A stretch of DNA of 64,000 nt from Archangium lipolyticum (GTDB lineage Bacteria > Myxococcota > Myxococcia > Myxococcales > Myxococcaceae). The DNA lies in contig NZ_JANKBZ010000001.1 in NCBI RefSeq assembly GCF_024623785.1, positions 434,001 to 498,000 of the forward strand, read 5' to 3'. Below, piece after piece: positions 1 through 8,917 of this stretch. The notes beneath the pieces were generated by a model that searched no databases, was not told the DNA's origin, and worked only from the letters and a program-made list of their open reading frames with translations. The stretch's first letter is position 1; every line of letters starts with the position of its first letter. The translations under genes were made by a program, and so were the position numbers.

Positions 1-2
1 TG

Positions 3-893
3 CACCACGACCTCGCCCGCGCGCGGATCCACCCGGCGGATCGCGATCTCATTCGGGCGCGACAACACGAGCTCGCCCTCCACGGGATCGACGCCGTAGT
101 CCGTCGCCGCGACCGTGACGCGCTCGCCTCGCGCGATGCCATGCAGATCCAGGAACGCCTCTCCTTCCGTGGAGGAGGGCTTGCTCGCGGCCGCGAGCGC
201 GATGGCCTCCCCGCTCTCCATCTTCTCGGACGTGCCATTCCCCAGGGCCTGGACACGCTCCATCCAGGCCAGCACGTGCCGGTACGGCTCGAGGATGCCC
301 GCGACCGGGGGCACCCGCCGCACGAACCAGAGCGAGTGGTAGACGGAGAAATCCGCGATGCTCGTGGCCTTTCCGAGCAGCCAGGGCCGGCCATCCGCGA
401 GCTGCGCCTCGAACTGCTCGAGGTACAGCCGCAGCGCTCCGGTGGATTCCGGAACCTGCATGATCGGCGCGTTGCCCCGGAAGGCGGCGCGGTCGGCCAT
501 GAACGCCTTGAGCTGCTCCGGCGTCATCCCGGAGAGGCTGTGCTGGAACGCCGCCGGCTGGAGGGTGTACGGGATCGCCGTCCAGAACAGGGTCGAATCC
601 GCCCACTGCGCCACGATGCGTGCCATTCCGGCCGATTCAGCCGGATACAGGGTCGGCGTGGGCGCGAGCCGCTCCAGCACGTCCGCGATCAATGCCGAGT
701 CACAGTAGATGTCCGCGCCGATCTGCAGCAGGGGCGTCTTGCGGTAACCGCCCGTCAGCGCGATCACGTCCGGCTTGGGCATGATCATCGGGATGTGGAC
801 CGAGGTCCATCGCAGGCCCTTGAAGCCGAAGATCGCCCGGATCTTCTCGGCGAAAGGGGAGCTTGGATAGTGATGGAAGATGAGCTGGGTCAC
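3..893 (-). CDS. Glutathione S-transferase-like protein, C-terminus cut by window edge
   Basis: An open frame reads from a GTG at 893 to the window edge without a stop (297 codons visible). The N-terminus reads V-T-Q-L-I-F-H-H-Y-P-S-S-P-F-A-E-K-I-R, the usual start of a thioredoxin-fold GST N-domain, with the conserved S-P-F-x-x-K-I-R turn followed by a K-T-P-L-L-Q segment equivalent to the cis-proline K-V-P-x-L motif. Family members conjugate or reduce electrophiles with glutathione in the cytosol; the substrate cannot be read here. A non-canonical start and the missing end make this gene easy to overlook. It diverges from the kinase at 1148. The alternative is a GST-fold protein with no transferase activity. 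Confidence 0.8.
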   Translation of the reverse strand, partial: MTQLIFHHYPSSPFAEKIRAIFGFKGLRWTSVHIPMIMPKPDVIALTGGYRKTPLLQIGADIYCDSALIADVLERLAPTPTLYPAESAGMARIVAQWADSTLFWTAIPYTLQPAAFQHSLSGMTPEQLKAFMADRAAFRGNAPIMQVPESTGALRLYLEQFEAQLADGRPWLLGKATSIADFSVYHSLWFVRRVPPVAGILEPYRHVLAWMERVQALGNGTSEKMESGEAIALAAASKPSSTEGEAFLDLHGIARGERVTVAATDYGVDPVEGELVLSRPNEIAIRRVDPRAGEVVV

Positions 894-1147
894 GAGGGCT
901 CCTGTTGGAATCGCGAGGCAGGAGATACCTCATCGAGGAGAGAAAGGCGCTCCCATTTCCCCTCCGCCATCCTCTGCCCCATCCTCCGACTGGGCCGGAG
1001 GCGCCTGGCGAGCAACCCGACGCCGAGCATGTCTGCTGGAACGCGGGCCCGGCGCTTGCGGATCCATTCGTGCACCTGAAGCTTCAGTCGAGGGTCCTCA
1101 CGTGTCCGTCGGGATACTGGAACCACCGGATTCGAGAGGGGCAACCA

Positions 1148-4100
1148 ATGATAGACGCGCAAACCGGTGCACACTCGGCCGAGGGCCTGATTGACGAGCT
1201 ACTACAGAACCTTCACGGGGCCATCATCTGGGAGGCGCATGCCGCGACGGCCCGGCTCTCGTTCATCAGTGAGTCGGCCGCGGAGATGTTCGGTCATCCC
1301 GGCGAGCAGTGGGCGGCCGATGCGGATTTCCTGAAAAAGCACGTCCTCTCCGAGGACTGGGGCCGTTTCCTGGAGATGCTGTATCAGGTGGCCGCCGAAG
1401 GCGGCGTGCAGACGTGCGAGCACCGGATGCGCAGGTCGGATGGCTCGATCCTCTGGGTCCAGACCACCCTGCAGCGCAGCAGCCGCTCGAATGGTGCGCT
1501 TCTCCTCTCCGGGCTGACCGTCGACATCTCCAGGGTCAAGGAGCGGGAGGTCGCCCTCGGCGAAGCCGAAGCACATTTCCGGTTGCTCGTCGAAAACCTC
1601 CGCGACTACGGCGTGTTCATGCTGTCGCACGACGGGACCGTGGCGAGCTGGACCCCTGGTGCGCAACGACTCAAGGGTTATCGGGCCGATGAGGTCCTCG
1701 GTGCGCCGCTCTCGTATTTCTTCCCTCCCGAGGAGAACGCGAAAGGGACTCCCCAGCGGCTCCTGGACAAGGCCGAGTTGGAGCGTGAGGCTGAGTACGT
1801 GGGCTGGATGCTCCGGAAAGGCGGCACGCCCTTCTGGGCGAGCTTGACCCTGAGCGCCATCACCGACGAGCGAGGACGCCTTCGAGGCTTCTCGAACGTG
1901 GCGAAGGATCTGACCCAGAGCAAGATGACCGAGCAGGCGCTGAAAGAGAGCGAGGAGCACTTCCGGCTGCTCGTCGAGAGTCAGGACTACGGCGTGTTCA
2001 TGGTGTCTCCCACGGGAGCCGTCGAGACATGGAACCGCGGCGCCCAACGGCTCGAAGGCTATCGAGCCCACGAAGTCATCGGGTCCCCGGTATCCGTGCT
2101 CTTTCCTCCCGACGTGACCGGGAACGGCCTGCCCGAGCGTCTCCTCATGGAGGCCGCGCGGGTAGGCCGTGCCGAATACGAGGGCTGGCTCGTCCGCAAG
2201 GGCGGAGAGCTCTTCTGGGGGCTCCTCACGGTCAGCGCGGTGGAGGATGAAAGTGGCCACCTCCGGGGCTTCTCCATGCTCGCGAGGGATGTCACCCAGC
2301 GAAAGCGCACGGAGCAGGAGCTTCGACGGAGCGAGGAGTACTTCCGGCTGCTCGTGGGGAGCGTTCAGGATTACGGCGTGTTCATGCTGTCCACGCAGGG
2401 AACCATCGAGACCTGGAATCAAGGTGCGCAGCGGCTCAAGGGTTACCGCGCCCAGGAGATCATCGGCTCGCCCATCTCACGCTTCTTCCCTCCCGAGGAG
2501 CTCGAGAAGCGCACGCCGGAGCGGCTCGTCGAGCAGGCGCTCTTGAATGGCAGTGCGACCTACGAGGGGTGGATGGTGCGAAAGGGCGGTGCCCGCTTCT
2601 GGGCGCTCGCCACCCTCAGCGCGGTGGAAGACGCGGAGGGCAACCTCCAGGGCATCTCCAATGTCGCCAGGGATCTGACCGAGCGCAAGAGGGCCGAGGA
2701 CACGCTGCGCGAGAGCGAGGAACGGCTCCGGCTGCTGCTCGACAGCCTTCAGGACTACGGTGTCTTCATGCTGTCCCCGGACGGGCATATCGCGAGCTGG
2801 AACCCAGGGGCGGAACGGATGAAGAGGTACAAGGCGGAGGAGATCATCGGAGCGCATGTGTCCCGTTTCTTCCGCCCCGAGGAGTTGCAGAAGGGGCTCC
2901 CCCAGAGCCTGCTGCGGCGTGCGGAGGCGGAGGGGCGCGCCGAATTCGAGGGTTGGATGGTCCGCAAGGGTGGGAGCACCTTCTGGGCCAGCCTCATCCT
3001 CAGCGCGGTGAGGGATCGCGAGGGCCACCTGCACGGCATCTCCAACGTGGCCAGGGACCTGACGGAGCGCATGCGGACCGAGCGGGCCATGTCCTTCTTG
3101 TCCGAGGTTGGCACGGTGCTGGCCGGGTCTCTCGACTACCACACCACCTTGAACACGGTGGCCCGGCTGGCGACGCACTCCCTGGCCCAGGCCTGCGTCG
3201 TCGAGATGCTCGAGGACACCCTCCTCCACCCCGTCGCGGTCGCGCATGTCGACCCGGCCCATGAGCTGCTCGTCCAGAAAGCGATGCGGAGCATCCCCAA
3301 CGAACCGCAGAAGGGGCATGGAGTCGCGCGCGTCGTGCAGACCGGGCAATCGGAGTTGCTACCGGACCTCTCCGACGTAGGCTGGATCACGGAAGCCCTC
3401 GGGCTCGGAGATTCCACGCTCCTGAGGGACCTCGGAGCGCAGTCGTATCTGTGTGTTCCACTGACGGCGCGTGGCAAGACGTTTGGCGCGATGGTCCTCG
3501 TGGCCGGTCCTGGCAGGCGCTACGACTCGGAGGATCTCCGCCTGGCGGAAGAGCTCGCCAGCCGCGCCGCGCTCGCCATCGACAACGCGCGGTTGTACGA
3601 GCAGTCCCAGAAAGCCATCCGCATGCGGGAGGAAGTCCTGGCGGTCGTGTCGCATGATCTCCGCAACCCCCTGACCATCATCCGGACGGGGGCCGCGCAG
3701 CTCTTCTCCGAGGCACGCGGGGCCGAGCCGCGAGGGAAGGCTCCCCGGATCATCGAGAGAATCGGGCGCGCGGCCGATCGGATGATCCACATGATCCGGG
3801 ATCTGCTCGATTTCTCCAGCATCGAGGCGGGGCAGCTCCGGATCGAGGCCGCGGCGCACATCGCCAACGAGCTCGTGACGGAGAGCGTCGAGATGCTGCA
3901 ATCCATCGCGGCCGATAAAGGGGTTCGACTCGATAAGGAGCTCGAACCGTCGAACCTGAAGGTCCAGTGCGATCACGACCGCATCATGCAGGTCTTGTCG
4001 AACCTGGTCGGTAACGCGATCAAGTTCACGGGAGAGGGAGGCTCCGTCATGGTGCGGACCCGAGACGAAGGGGCTCGGGTCGTCTTCAGCGTCAGCGACA

Positions 4101-4324
4101 CGGGCCCCGGCATCGCGGAAAAGGACCGGGCTCATATCTTCGACCGTTACTGGCAGGCGACCAGGAGGGCCCGAGATAGCTTCGGGCTCGGCCTCGCCAT
4201 CACCAAGGCGATCATCGAGTCCCATGGCGGGACGATCTGGATCGAGAGCACGGAAGGTCAGGGCACCACGTTCTTCTTCACACTGCCGGTCGACAGGCAA
4301 GAGGTGCGCTCGCGCTCAACGTGA
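1148..4324 (+). CDS. Soluble multi-PAS/GAF sensor histidine kinase
   Basis: 1058 residues with no membrane segment, so a cytoplasmic sensor. Order: one divergent PAS (about 20-135), four closely similar PAS units whose D-Y-G-V-F-M motif recurs at residues 153, 280, 408 and 536, a GAF domain (about 640-810), HisKA with S-H-D-L-R-N-P (phospho-acceptor His836), and HATPase with D-T-G-P-G-I and F-G-L-G-L-A boxes. No receiver domain follows and no response regulator lies beside it, so it is an orphan kinase with unknown partner. The frame is open upstream to 905, but the ATG at 1148, preceded by a GAGAGG, is chosen because homology begins there. It converges on nfsH/gltH. Confidence 0.93.
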   Translation: MIDAQTGAHSAEGLIDELLQNLHGAIIWEAHAATARLSFISESAAEMFGHPGEQWAADADFLKKHVLSEDWGRFLEMLYQVAAEGGVQTCEHRMRRSDGSILWVQTTLQRSSRSNGALLLSGLTVDISRVKEREVALGEAEAHFRLLVENLRDYGVFMLSHDGTVASWTPGAQRLKGYRADEVLGAPLSYFFPPEENAKGTPQRLLDKAELEREAEYVGWMLRKGGTPFWASLTLSAITDERGRLRGFSNVAKDLTQSKMTEQALKESEEHFRLLVESQDYGVFMVSPTGAVETWNRGAQRLEGYRAHEVIGSPVSVLFPPDVTGNGLPERLLMEAARVGRAEYEGWLVRKGGELFWGLLTVSAVEDESGHLRGFSMLARDVTQRKRTEQELRRSEEYFRLLVGSVQDYGVFMLSTQGTIETWNQGAQRLKGYRAQEIIGSPISRFFPPEELEKRTPERLVEQALLNGSATYEGWMVRKGGARFWALATLSAVEDAEGNLQGISNVARDLTERKRAEDTLRESEERLRLLLDSLQDYGVFMLSPDGHIASWNPGAERMKRYKAEEIIGAHVSRFFRPEELQKGLPQSLLRRAEAEGRAEFEGWMVRKGGSTFWASLILSAVRDREGHLHGISNVARDLTERMRTERAMSFLSEVGTVLAGSLDYHTTLNTVARLATHSLAQACVVEMLEDTLLHPVAVAHVDPAHELLVQKAMRSIPNEPQKGHGVARVVQTGQSELLPDLSDVGWITEALGLGDSTLLRDLGAQSYLCVPLTARGKTFGAMVLVAGPGRRYDSEDLRLAEELASRAALAIDNARLYEQSQKAIRMREEVLAVVSHDLRNPLTIIRTGAAQLFSEARGAEPRGKAPRIIERIGRAADRMIHMIRDLLDFSSIEAGQLRIEAAAHIANELVTESVEMLQSIAADKGVRLDKELEPSNLKVQCDHDRIMQVLSNLVGNAIKFTGEGGSVMVRTRDEGARVVFSVSDTGPGIAEKDRAHIFDRYWQATRRARDSFGLGLAITKAIIESHGGTIWIESTEGQGTTFFFTLPVDRQEVRSRST
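1550..3075 (+). repeat. Four tandem PAS-coding repeats of about 384 bp
   Basis: Inside the kinase, the codons for D-Y-G-V-F-M start at 1604, 1985, 2369 and 2753, giving periods of 381, 384 and 384 bp (127-128 residues). Long stretches are shared, for example the G-W-x-x-R-K-G-G and R-D-x-T-x-R-x-R-T/A-E segments. The second unit is one codon shorter just before its D-Y-G. This looks like recent in-gene amplification. Confidence 0.9.
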
Positions 4325-4367
4325 CGGATCGCGTCACGTTCATCGCCCTCGAGCCCTGACCGTCAGC

Positions 4368-4964
4368 TCAGAAGGTGTACTTCACGCGGGGGAAGAGGGC
4401 GAACGTCGAGATGTTGGGCCCGATGATGTAGCGGGCCATGAAGTCCGCCCCCACCGAGAAATGGTCCATCGGCGTCGCGTACTCGATGCCGATGCCCAGT
4501 CCCGCGTTCGGGGCCGTCATCGGCAGTCCCGGGTCCCCGCCGCCCACCGGCGCGGGATCCATCCGCGTGAGGCCCGCGGCCACCTTCGGCATCAGGTAGA
4601 GGCGCTCGGCCAGCGGCACCATGTACGCGGCCGTCACGTCGCCGAACGCCACCGTGAAGTTGTCGGACATGCTGCACACGTCCGAGCCCGGCAGGTACCC
4701 GGCGAAGCAGTTCGCCGCCGACGCGCCCAGCCCGAAGTGCAACCCCAGCGACACCTTGTCCGTCAGGTCATACCCCACGCCGAGCTGCAGATACGTCTGC
4801 GCGTTCGAATAGATGTTCTCGCCACCCAGCGTGAAGAACGCCCCGATGTCGGCCTCGGTGAAGAAGCCGCGGCGGACCTCGAGCGGGACACCCTCGGGCG
4901 GCGTGGCCGCGAGGACAGGGGTGGGCAGCAGCGCGAGCACGGCGACCAGCAGAGGCTTCCTCAT
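4368..4964 (-). CDS. nfsH/gltH: Small outer-membrane beta-barrel, GltH/NfsH position
   Basis: 198 residues with a signal peptide (M-R-K-P-L-L-V-A-V-L-A-L-L ending about A-A-T), then alternating strands with Tyr/Phe girdles and a C-terminal V-K-Y-T-F. A terminal Phe is the usual signal for BAM-dependent insertion into the outer membrane. It is the last gene of the Glt/Nfs series, where M. xanthus has a barrel protein (GltH/NfsH). Its start has a good GAGGG site 8 nt upstream, but an intrinsic terminator lies directly before that site (4979-5009), so it may be expressed separately or by read-through. Sequence identity to GltH itself could not be tested; position and size carry the call. Confidence 0.72.
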   Translation of the reverse strand: MRKPLLVAVLALLPTPVLAATPPEGVPLEVRRGFFTEADIGAFFTLGGENIYSNAQTYLQLGVGYDLTDKVSLGLHFGLGASAANCFAGYLPGSDVCSMSDNFTVAFGDVTAAYMVPLAERLYLMPKVAAGLTRMDPAPVGGGDPGLPMTAPNAGLGIGIEYATPMDHFSVGADFMARYIIGPNISTFALFPRVKYTF

Positions 4965-4978
4965 GGAGACGACCCTCT

Positions 4979-5009
4979 AAAAAAACCCTCTCCCCGGGAG
5001 GGGAGAGGG
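4979..5009 (-). terminator. Intrinsic terminator between nfsG/gltG and nfsH/gltH
   Basis: On the minus strand there is a perfect 10-bp stem (arms 5000-5009 and 4986-4995, CCCTCTCCCC and its complement) with a 4-nt loop, followed by seven T (4985-4979). The last T abuts the GAGGG ribosome site of the downstream gene. It is a textbook Rho-independent terminator or attenuator placed inside the gene series. Confidence 0.88.
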
Positions 5010-5047
5010 GTTCCACACGTTGAGAACTTCCTTGGAGACGCGAGCGA

Positions 5048-6940
5048 CTACTCGTTACCCGCCGGCGAGAAGAGCCAGGGGTACGTCACCGCCACCACGC
5101 CACCGCCCTTGGGCTCGGGGAACTTCCAGCGGCGGATGCGCGAGAGCATGCAGTTCTCCGCCGTGGAGTTGTTCAGCGTGGTCTCCGTCACGTTCGCCTC
5201 CGACACACCACCCGCCGGATCGATCGTGAAGGCCACCGCCACCTTGCCCGCGAGGCTCGGGTTCTTGTTCAGCTCGGTCTCGTAGCAGTACTTGATCTCG
5301 TTCTGGTGGCTCCGGATGATCTTGGCGATCACGTCCTTGTCGAGACCGCCGATGACGGTGGTCTTTCCAGGGACGATCTTGGTGATCGTCTTGCCGCGGC
5401 CCGTCAGGTCGATGCCGCCGCCGTCACCCGCGCCACGGCCGTTGCCCTTGGTGCCCAGGCCACCCAGGCCCAGCGCGGTACCGCCGCCGCCCGTGCCCTG
5501 GCCACGCGAGCCGAGCCCGCCCACGCCCTGCGCGTCACCCATGCCCGCGCCGCTCTTGAGGCCACCCAGGGCGTTGTTGATGCCCGTGCCCAGACCGCCC
5601 GGACCGAAGACTTCCGACGCCCCACCCTTCAGACCCTTGAAGGCGCCGAGGAGGCCCACCTTGCCCACGACCTGGCGATCCTTCTCACGCTTCGTCTTGT
5701 CGACGATGGGCGTGCCCGGCTTGGAGGGATCGGCCTCGGCCTTCTTGGCCTCCTCCTTGCCGAACTTGCCCTCCTCGCCCTTGGCCTTGGCGCCCTCCTC
5801 CGCGCCCTTCATCTGGAAGCGCTTCACGTCGACGGGCTTGGAGGGCTTGACCAGGAGCTTCGCCACCCGCTGCTGGCTCTGGAAGATGTCGTCGTCGGAC
5901 GGCTTCTCGGAGCGGGGCGTGAGCAGGATGGCCGCCAGCACCGCGCCGGCCGCCACCAGGGTGATGCCGGCGATCTTGAACCAGGTGAAGTCCGCCTCTT
6001 CCAGCGTGTTCACCGCCACGGCCGGCGACGGCTTCACGTAGCGCACCACGAAGGTGAGCGTGCCGAGCGACACCTCCGCCCGATCGTGCAGGCCGAGCGT
6101 GTACGCGTGCTCCCCGCCCGATGCCGTCAGCTTCCCTTCCGCGCGCAGGCTGTCCTTCGTCCGCACGTCCCCGTTGCGGGTGACGATGACACCCGCTCTC
6201 TGGGGAACATGCAGCTCGTACAGCTCGCCACGAGCCACCGCCAGCACGTGACGCGCTCCCACCTCGGAGTCGAACACGTGGAAGAAGTTCTTCTTCCCCT
6301 CGCCGATGGTGACCGGCACGGCGTCCCGGAAGTGCTGCACCGCCAGGATCTGATCGCCCCAGAGCAGACAGACCTGGAGCACCTTCTCGTCCTTGGTGGG
6401 CTGCGCCTCGGCGGGCAGCGGCTCCTGCATGTGCGCCGCGACCCTGGAGCGTACCTGCCTCACCTGCTGCGGGATGACCCGGGCCCTCGAACCCGGGGCC
6501 GCCCGGTTGCGCAGACCCGGAGGCACCACGGGCTGGCGAGCCTCCGGTGCCCTCGGCACCAGCACAGAGCCCTGCAACGCCGCCCCGTTCACCTCCGCAC
6601 CCGCGGGCGGTGGAGGCAACCCCTCGTCTCCGAAGAGCACCTCCACACGCGAGCCACCCACCATCAGCACGTCACCCGACGCGAGCGTCCTCGGACCCAC
6701 CACCCGCTGGCCGCCCACCTGCGTGCCACTCTCGCTGCCCAGATCGATGGCCGTCACCGAACCGGTGGCCTCCACCTTCAACATCACGTGAAGGTTCGAG
6801 ACCCTCGGATCCGGGATCTTCACCGCCGCCTGCGCACCCGACCCCACGATGACGCTCTCGGACTCGGACACCGCCTCCTGCACGGTCCCGTCCGGCCCGG
6901 TGATACGCAGCGTCAATCCGTTCTTCTTCCCCGCCGCCAT
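5048..6940 (-). CDS. nfsG/gltG: Inner-membrane FHA protein with AgmX/PglI C-terminal domain
   Basis: 630 residues. An FHA domain lies at about 8-95 (with V-S-N-L-H), a second cytoplasmic segment at about 160-310, one transmembrane helix at about 318-338 (W-F-K-I-A-G-I-T-L-V-A-A-G), a Lys/Glu-rich then Gly-rich linker, and a C-terminal TonB-like AgmX/PglI domain (about 520-625, with Y-C-Y-E and F-P-E-P-K-G-G-G). This is the GltG (PglI)/NfsG arrangement: the cytoplasmic FHA end reads a phosphothreonine partner and the periplasmic end reaches the envelope complex. The start is the ATG at 6940 behind a run of GGAGGAGGA; an upstream in-frame ATG at 6976 has no such site. It follows nfsF by 45 nt. 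Confidence 0.9.
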   Translation of the reverse strand: MAAGKKNGLTLRITGPDGTVQEAVSESESVIVGSGAQAAVKIPDPRVSNLHVMLKVEATGSVTAIDLGSESGTQVGGQRVVGPRTLASGDVLMVGGSRVEVLFGDEGLPPPPAGAEVNGAALQGSVLVPRAPEARQPVVPPGLRNRAAPGSRARVIPQQVRQVRSRVAAHMQEPLPAEAQPTKDEKVLQVCLLWGDQILAVQHFRDAVPVTIGEGKKNFFHVFDSEVGARHVLAVARGELYELHVPQRAGVIVTRNGDVRTKDSLRAEGKLTASGGEHAYTLGLHDRAEVSLGTLTFVVRYVKPSPAVAVNTLEEADFTWFKIAGITLVAAGAVLAAILLTPRSEKPSDDDIFQSQQRVAKLLVKPSKPVDVKRFQMKGAEEGAKAKGEEGKFGKEEAKKAEADPSKPGTPIVDKTKREKDRQVVGKVGLLGAFKGLKGGASEVFGPGGLGTGINNALGGLKSGAGMGDAQGVGGLGSRGQGTGGGGTALGLGGLGTKGNGRGAGDGGGIDLTGRGKTITKIVPGKTTVIGGLDKDVIAKIIRSHQNEIKYCYETELNKNPSLAGKVAVAFTIDPAGGVSEANVTETTLNNSTAENCMLSRIRRWKFPEPKGGGVVAVTYPWLFSPAGNE

Positions 6941-6985
6941 AGTGGCTTCCTCCTCCTCCCTTCCGTCCCGTCCCATGCCCGCCCG

Positions 6986-7270
6986 CTAGAGGTTGTCGAC
7001 CGACTTCTGCAGCTCGGGGTTGAAGTTGTCCCGGACCCGGATGAGGCTCTGGAAGTCTGTCTTCTTGCGGTTGAGGACGTAGGAGCCCTCCGGTTTGGTG
7101 AGCTCGCCCTCCACCGCCATGTCCGTGAAGTCGATGTTCGTCTTCTTCCGGACGACGACCTTGTCCTCTTCCTGGATGACCTTCACCTGGGTCTGAGAGC
7201 CCTGCTCCTCGGCAACCGCCGTCCCCGCCCACAACGCCACCACCGCCACTGCCGCCGCCAGTCGTCTCAT
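6986..7270 (-). CDS. nfsF/gltF: Small secreted protein of the Glt/Nfs locus (GltF/NfsF position)
   Basis: 94 residues with a clear signal peptide (M-R-R-L-A-A-A-V-A-V-V-A-L ending A-V-A). The mature part is charged, without Cys and without further membrane helices: a small soluble periplasmic protein. It lies between the TPR lipoprotein and the FHA protein, the position of gltF/nfsF. No catalytic motif is visible. The call rests on position and size, not on a recognised domain. Confidence 0.75.
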   Translation of the reverse strand: MRRLAAAVAVVALWAGTAVAEEQGSQTQVKVIQEEDKVVVRKKTNIDFTDMAVEGELTKPEGSYVLNRKKTDFQSLIRVRDNFNPELQKSVDNL

Positions 7271-7410
7271 GTCAGGCCTCCTCGTCGTCGGATGGGACAG
7301 CGGGTCCCAGGTGAGGTTCCCCTCAGCTCCCTTGCACGCCCTGCACCAACGTGCTGGTTGGTGGAATCCCGCGAAATCTCAAAGGCACGCACCCGCCGCC
7401 GCCATCGAGG

Positions 7411-7444
7411 ACCCCAAAGAGTGGAAAAATTTTCCCACTGGGGT
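7411..7444. other. AT-cored palindrome between nfsE/gltE and nfsF/gltF
   Basis: The 181-bp gap after the nfsE stop holds a nested dyad. The outer arms ACCCC and GGGGT (7411-7415, 7440-7444) enclose AGTGG (7420-7424) and CCACT (7435-7439) around an AAAAATTTTC core. It begins 8 nt past the stop codon on the transcribed minus strand. It could be an mRNA stability or processing hairpin, a partial terminator (only CTTT follows), or a protein site. Confidence 0.6.
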
Positions 7445-7451
7445 CGGTAGG

Positions 7452-8873
7452 TTATTCGGTCTTCGGAGCCTCGGCCGGAGGCTCGGCCGCCGGGCTGCCT
7501 TCAGCCGCGGAGGGCTCGGTGTCCTGAGCAGGCGTTGGGTTTTGAGCAGGCGTTGCATCCTCAGCGGGCACGCCCTCCTGCTGTGCCGCCTGATCCGACA
7601 CCTTGTCCAGCAGCGAACCACTGCCGCCGACGGCCTCCGGGTTCGGGGCCTTCTCCTCGGGAGTGGCCGCGGGCTGCGGCTGACCGCTCTTGCGCATGGC
7701 CGCGATGCCCTGGAGCTTCGCGTCGATCATCTGCTTGTCCTGCGCGCTCGTGGTGCCCAGGTCCTTGCAGCGCGAGAGGAAGCCCTCGGCCTTGTCCCAT
7801 CCGGTCTTCTCGACGGCATAGGCCCAGCCCGCGCCGCACAGGGCCTCGGGTTGCTCCGCGCGCAGCGCGAGCACCTTCTCGAAGGCCTCGCCCGCCTTGA
7901 GCCCCTTCTGCGGCTCCCTGCCCTTCTGACCGTCCAGCGAGTAGGCGTAATACAGCCACGCCTCGTGCGAGCCGGGCTCGAGCTCGACGGCCTTGGAGAA
8001 GGAGCGCTCGGCGCCGGCGTAGTCGCGCCAGGCGAGCGCCAGGGCACCGATGTTGAGGTGGCCAGGAGCGAAGCGCTCGTCGAGCGACACCGCCTTCTGG
8101 AACTGGGCGAGCGCGCGGGCCCGATCTTCCATCTTCAGGTAGATCATCCCGAGGTTGTTGTAGATGCCCGGGTCCTTCTCATCGAGCTTGCGCGCGTTGG
8201 CGAGCACCAGCTCGGCGAGCCGGTACTTCCCCTGGTCGTAATAGACGAGCGCGAGGTTCTTGTACGCCTCGGCATCATCCGGGTGGCGTGCGAGCACGCG
8301 GCGGGCGGTGGCCTCGGCCTGCTCGTGCTTGCCCGCGAGCCGGTAGGCCACGGTGAGGTTGTTGAGCAGCGAGGCGTCGTGCTCGCGGCCCGGCGTCTTC
8401 AATCCGCCCTCGTAGAGCGTGATGGCCTCGGCGTACTTCTCCTGGAGCCGGTAGAGCCGGCCCAGGTTGAGCAGCGTGGGCACGTGCCCCGGCTCGAGGA
8501 AGCGCACCTTCTCGTAGGCGGCCTGCGCGTCCGCGAGCCGGCCCTGGCGCTCGGCGATGAAGCCCAGGTTGAACTGGGCATTGAGGCTCTGCGGCGCGAG
8601 CTCCAGCACCTCGCGGAAGCCCTCCTCGGCCCGGGCGTAGTCCCCCGCGTCGAAGGCGGCGACGGCCTCCGCGAAGCGCTCCCGTGCCTTCCTGTCCTTC
8701 CCATTGGGAGCCACGGGAGCGGGGCTGGGGGCGGCGGCGGGGCCCTGGGCGGCTGGAGCTGGAGCCGGAGCCGGTGCGGAGGTGGCCACCGGCGCGGGCT
8801 TCACCTGCGAGGTCGTCGCGCACGCGGCGGTGAGGGCCAGCGTGGCTGCGGCGAGGGTGCGGCGGAACGCCAT
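7452..8873 (-). CDS. nfsE/gltE: TPR-repeat lipoprotein GltE/NfsE
   Basis: 473 residues. The signal peptide ends in a lipobox (L-T-A-A-C, Cys18), then a Pro/Ala-rich spacer, then about eight to nine TPR units (about 75-400; repeated forms such as Y-x-N-L-G-x-x-Y) and a low-complexity Ala/Pro/Glu tail. It matches AglT/GltE, a periplasm-facing lipoprotein scaffold of the gliding complex, and its paralogue NfsE. The start is the ATG at 8873 behind AGGGAGG; longer forms of the frame continue into the preceding gene. It is 44 nt from the end of nfsD. Confidence 0.9.
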   Translation of the reverse strand: MAFRRTLAAATLALTAACATTSQVKPAPVATSAPAPAPAPAAQGPAAAPSPAPVAPNGKDRKARERFAEAVAAFDAGDYARAEEGFREVLELAPQSLNAQFNLGFIAERQGRLADAQAAYEKVRFLEPGHVPTLLNLGRLYRLQEKYAEAITLYEGGLKTPGREHDASLLNNLTVAYRLAGKHEQAEATARRVLARHPDDAEAYKNLALVYYDQGKYRLAELVLANARKLDEKDPGIYNNLGMIYLKMEDRARALAQFQKAVSLDERFAPGHLNIGALALAWRDYAGAERSFSKAVELEPGSHEAWLYYAYSLDGQKGREPQKGLKAGEAFEKVLALRAEQPEALCGAGWAYAVEKTGWDKAEGFLSRCKDLGTTSAQDKQMIDAKLQGIAAMRKSGQPQPAATPEEKAPNPEAVGGSGSLLDKVSDQAAQQEGVPAEDATPAQNPTPAQDTEPSAAEGSPAAEPPAEAPKTE

Positions 8874-8917
8874 GAACGTCCTCCCTGCGGAATCCCTTGG
8901 ATGCATCTGAGTCACCT

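Noticed and set aside
3-893. 185-codon ATG frame at 49-606 (minus) as the first gene
   Set aside because: The GST-like frame on the same strand with a GTG start gives a family match across all of it; the other frame is Arg/Gly-rich shadow.
905-1147. Longer start for the kinase at 905
   Set aside because: The extra 81 codons overlap the GST promoter side, show no domain and lack a ribosome site; the ATG at 1148 follows GAGAGG.
4321-4337. Hairpin GTGACG-N5-CGTCAC as a bidirectional terminator after the kinase
   Set aside because: Only a 6-bp stem that overlaps the stop codon, with no T-run on either strand; too weak to call.
5306-7450. 714-codon open frame antisense to the gltG and gltF genes
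   Set aside because: It lies over genes with clear domains on the other strand; the composition (Arg/His/Leu-rich) is that of a high-GC shadow and there is no signal or domain.
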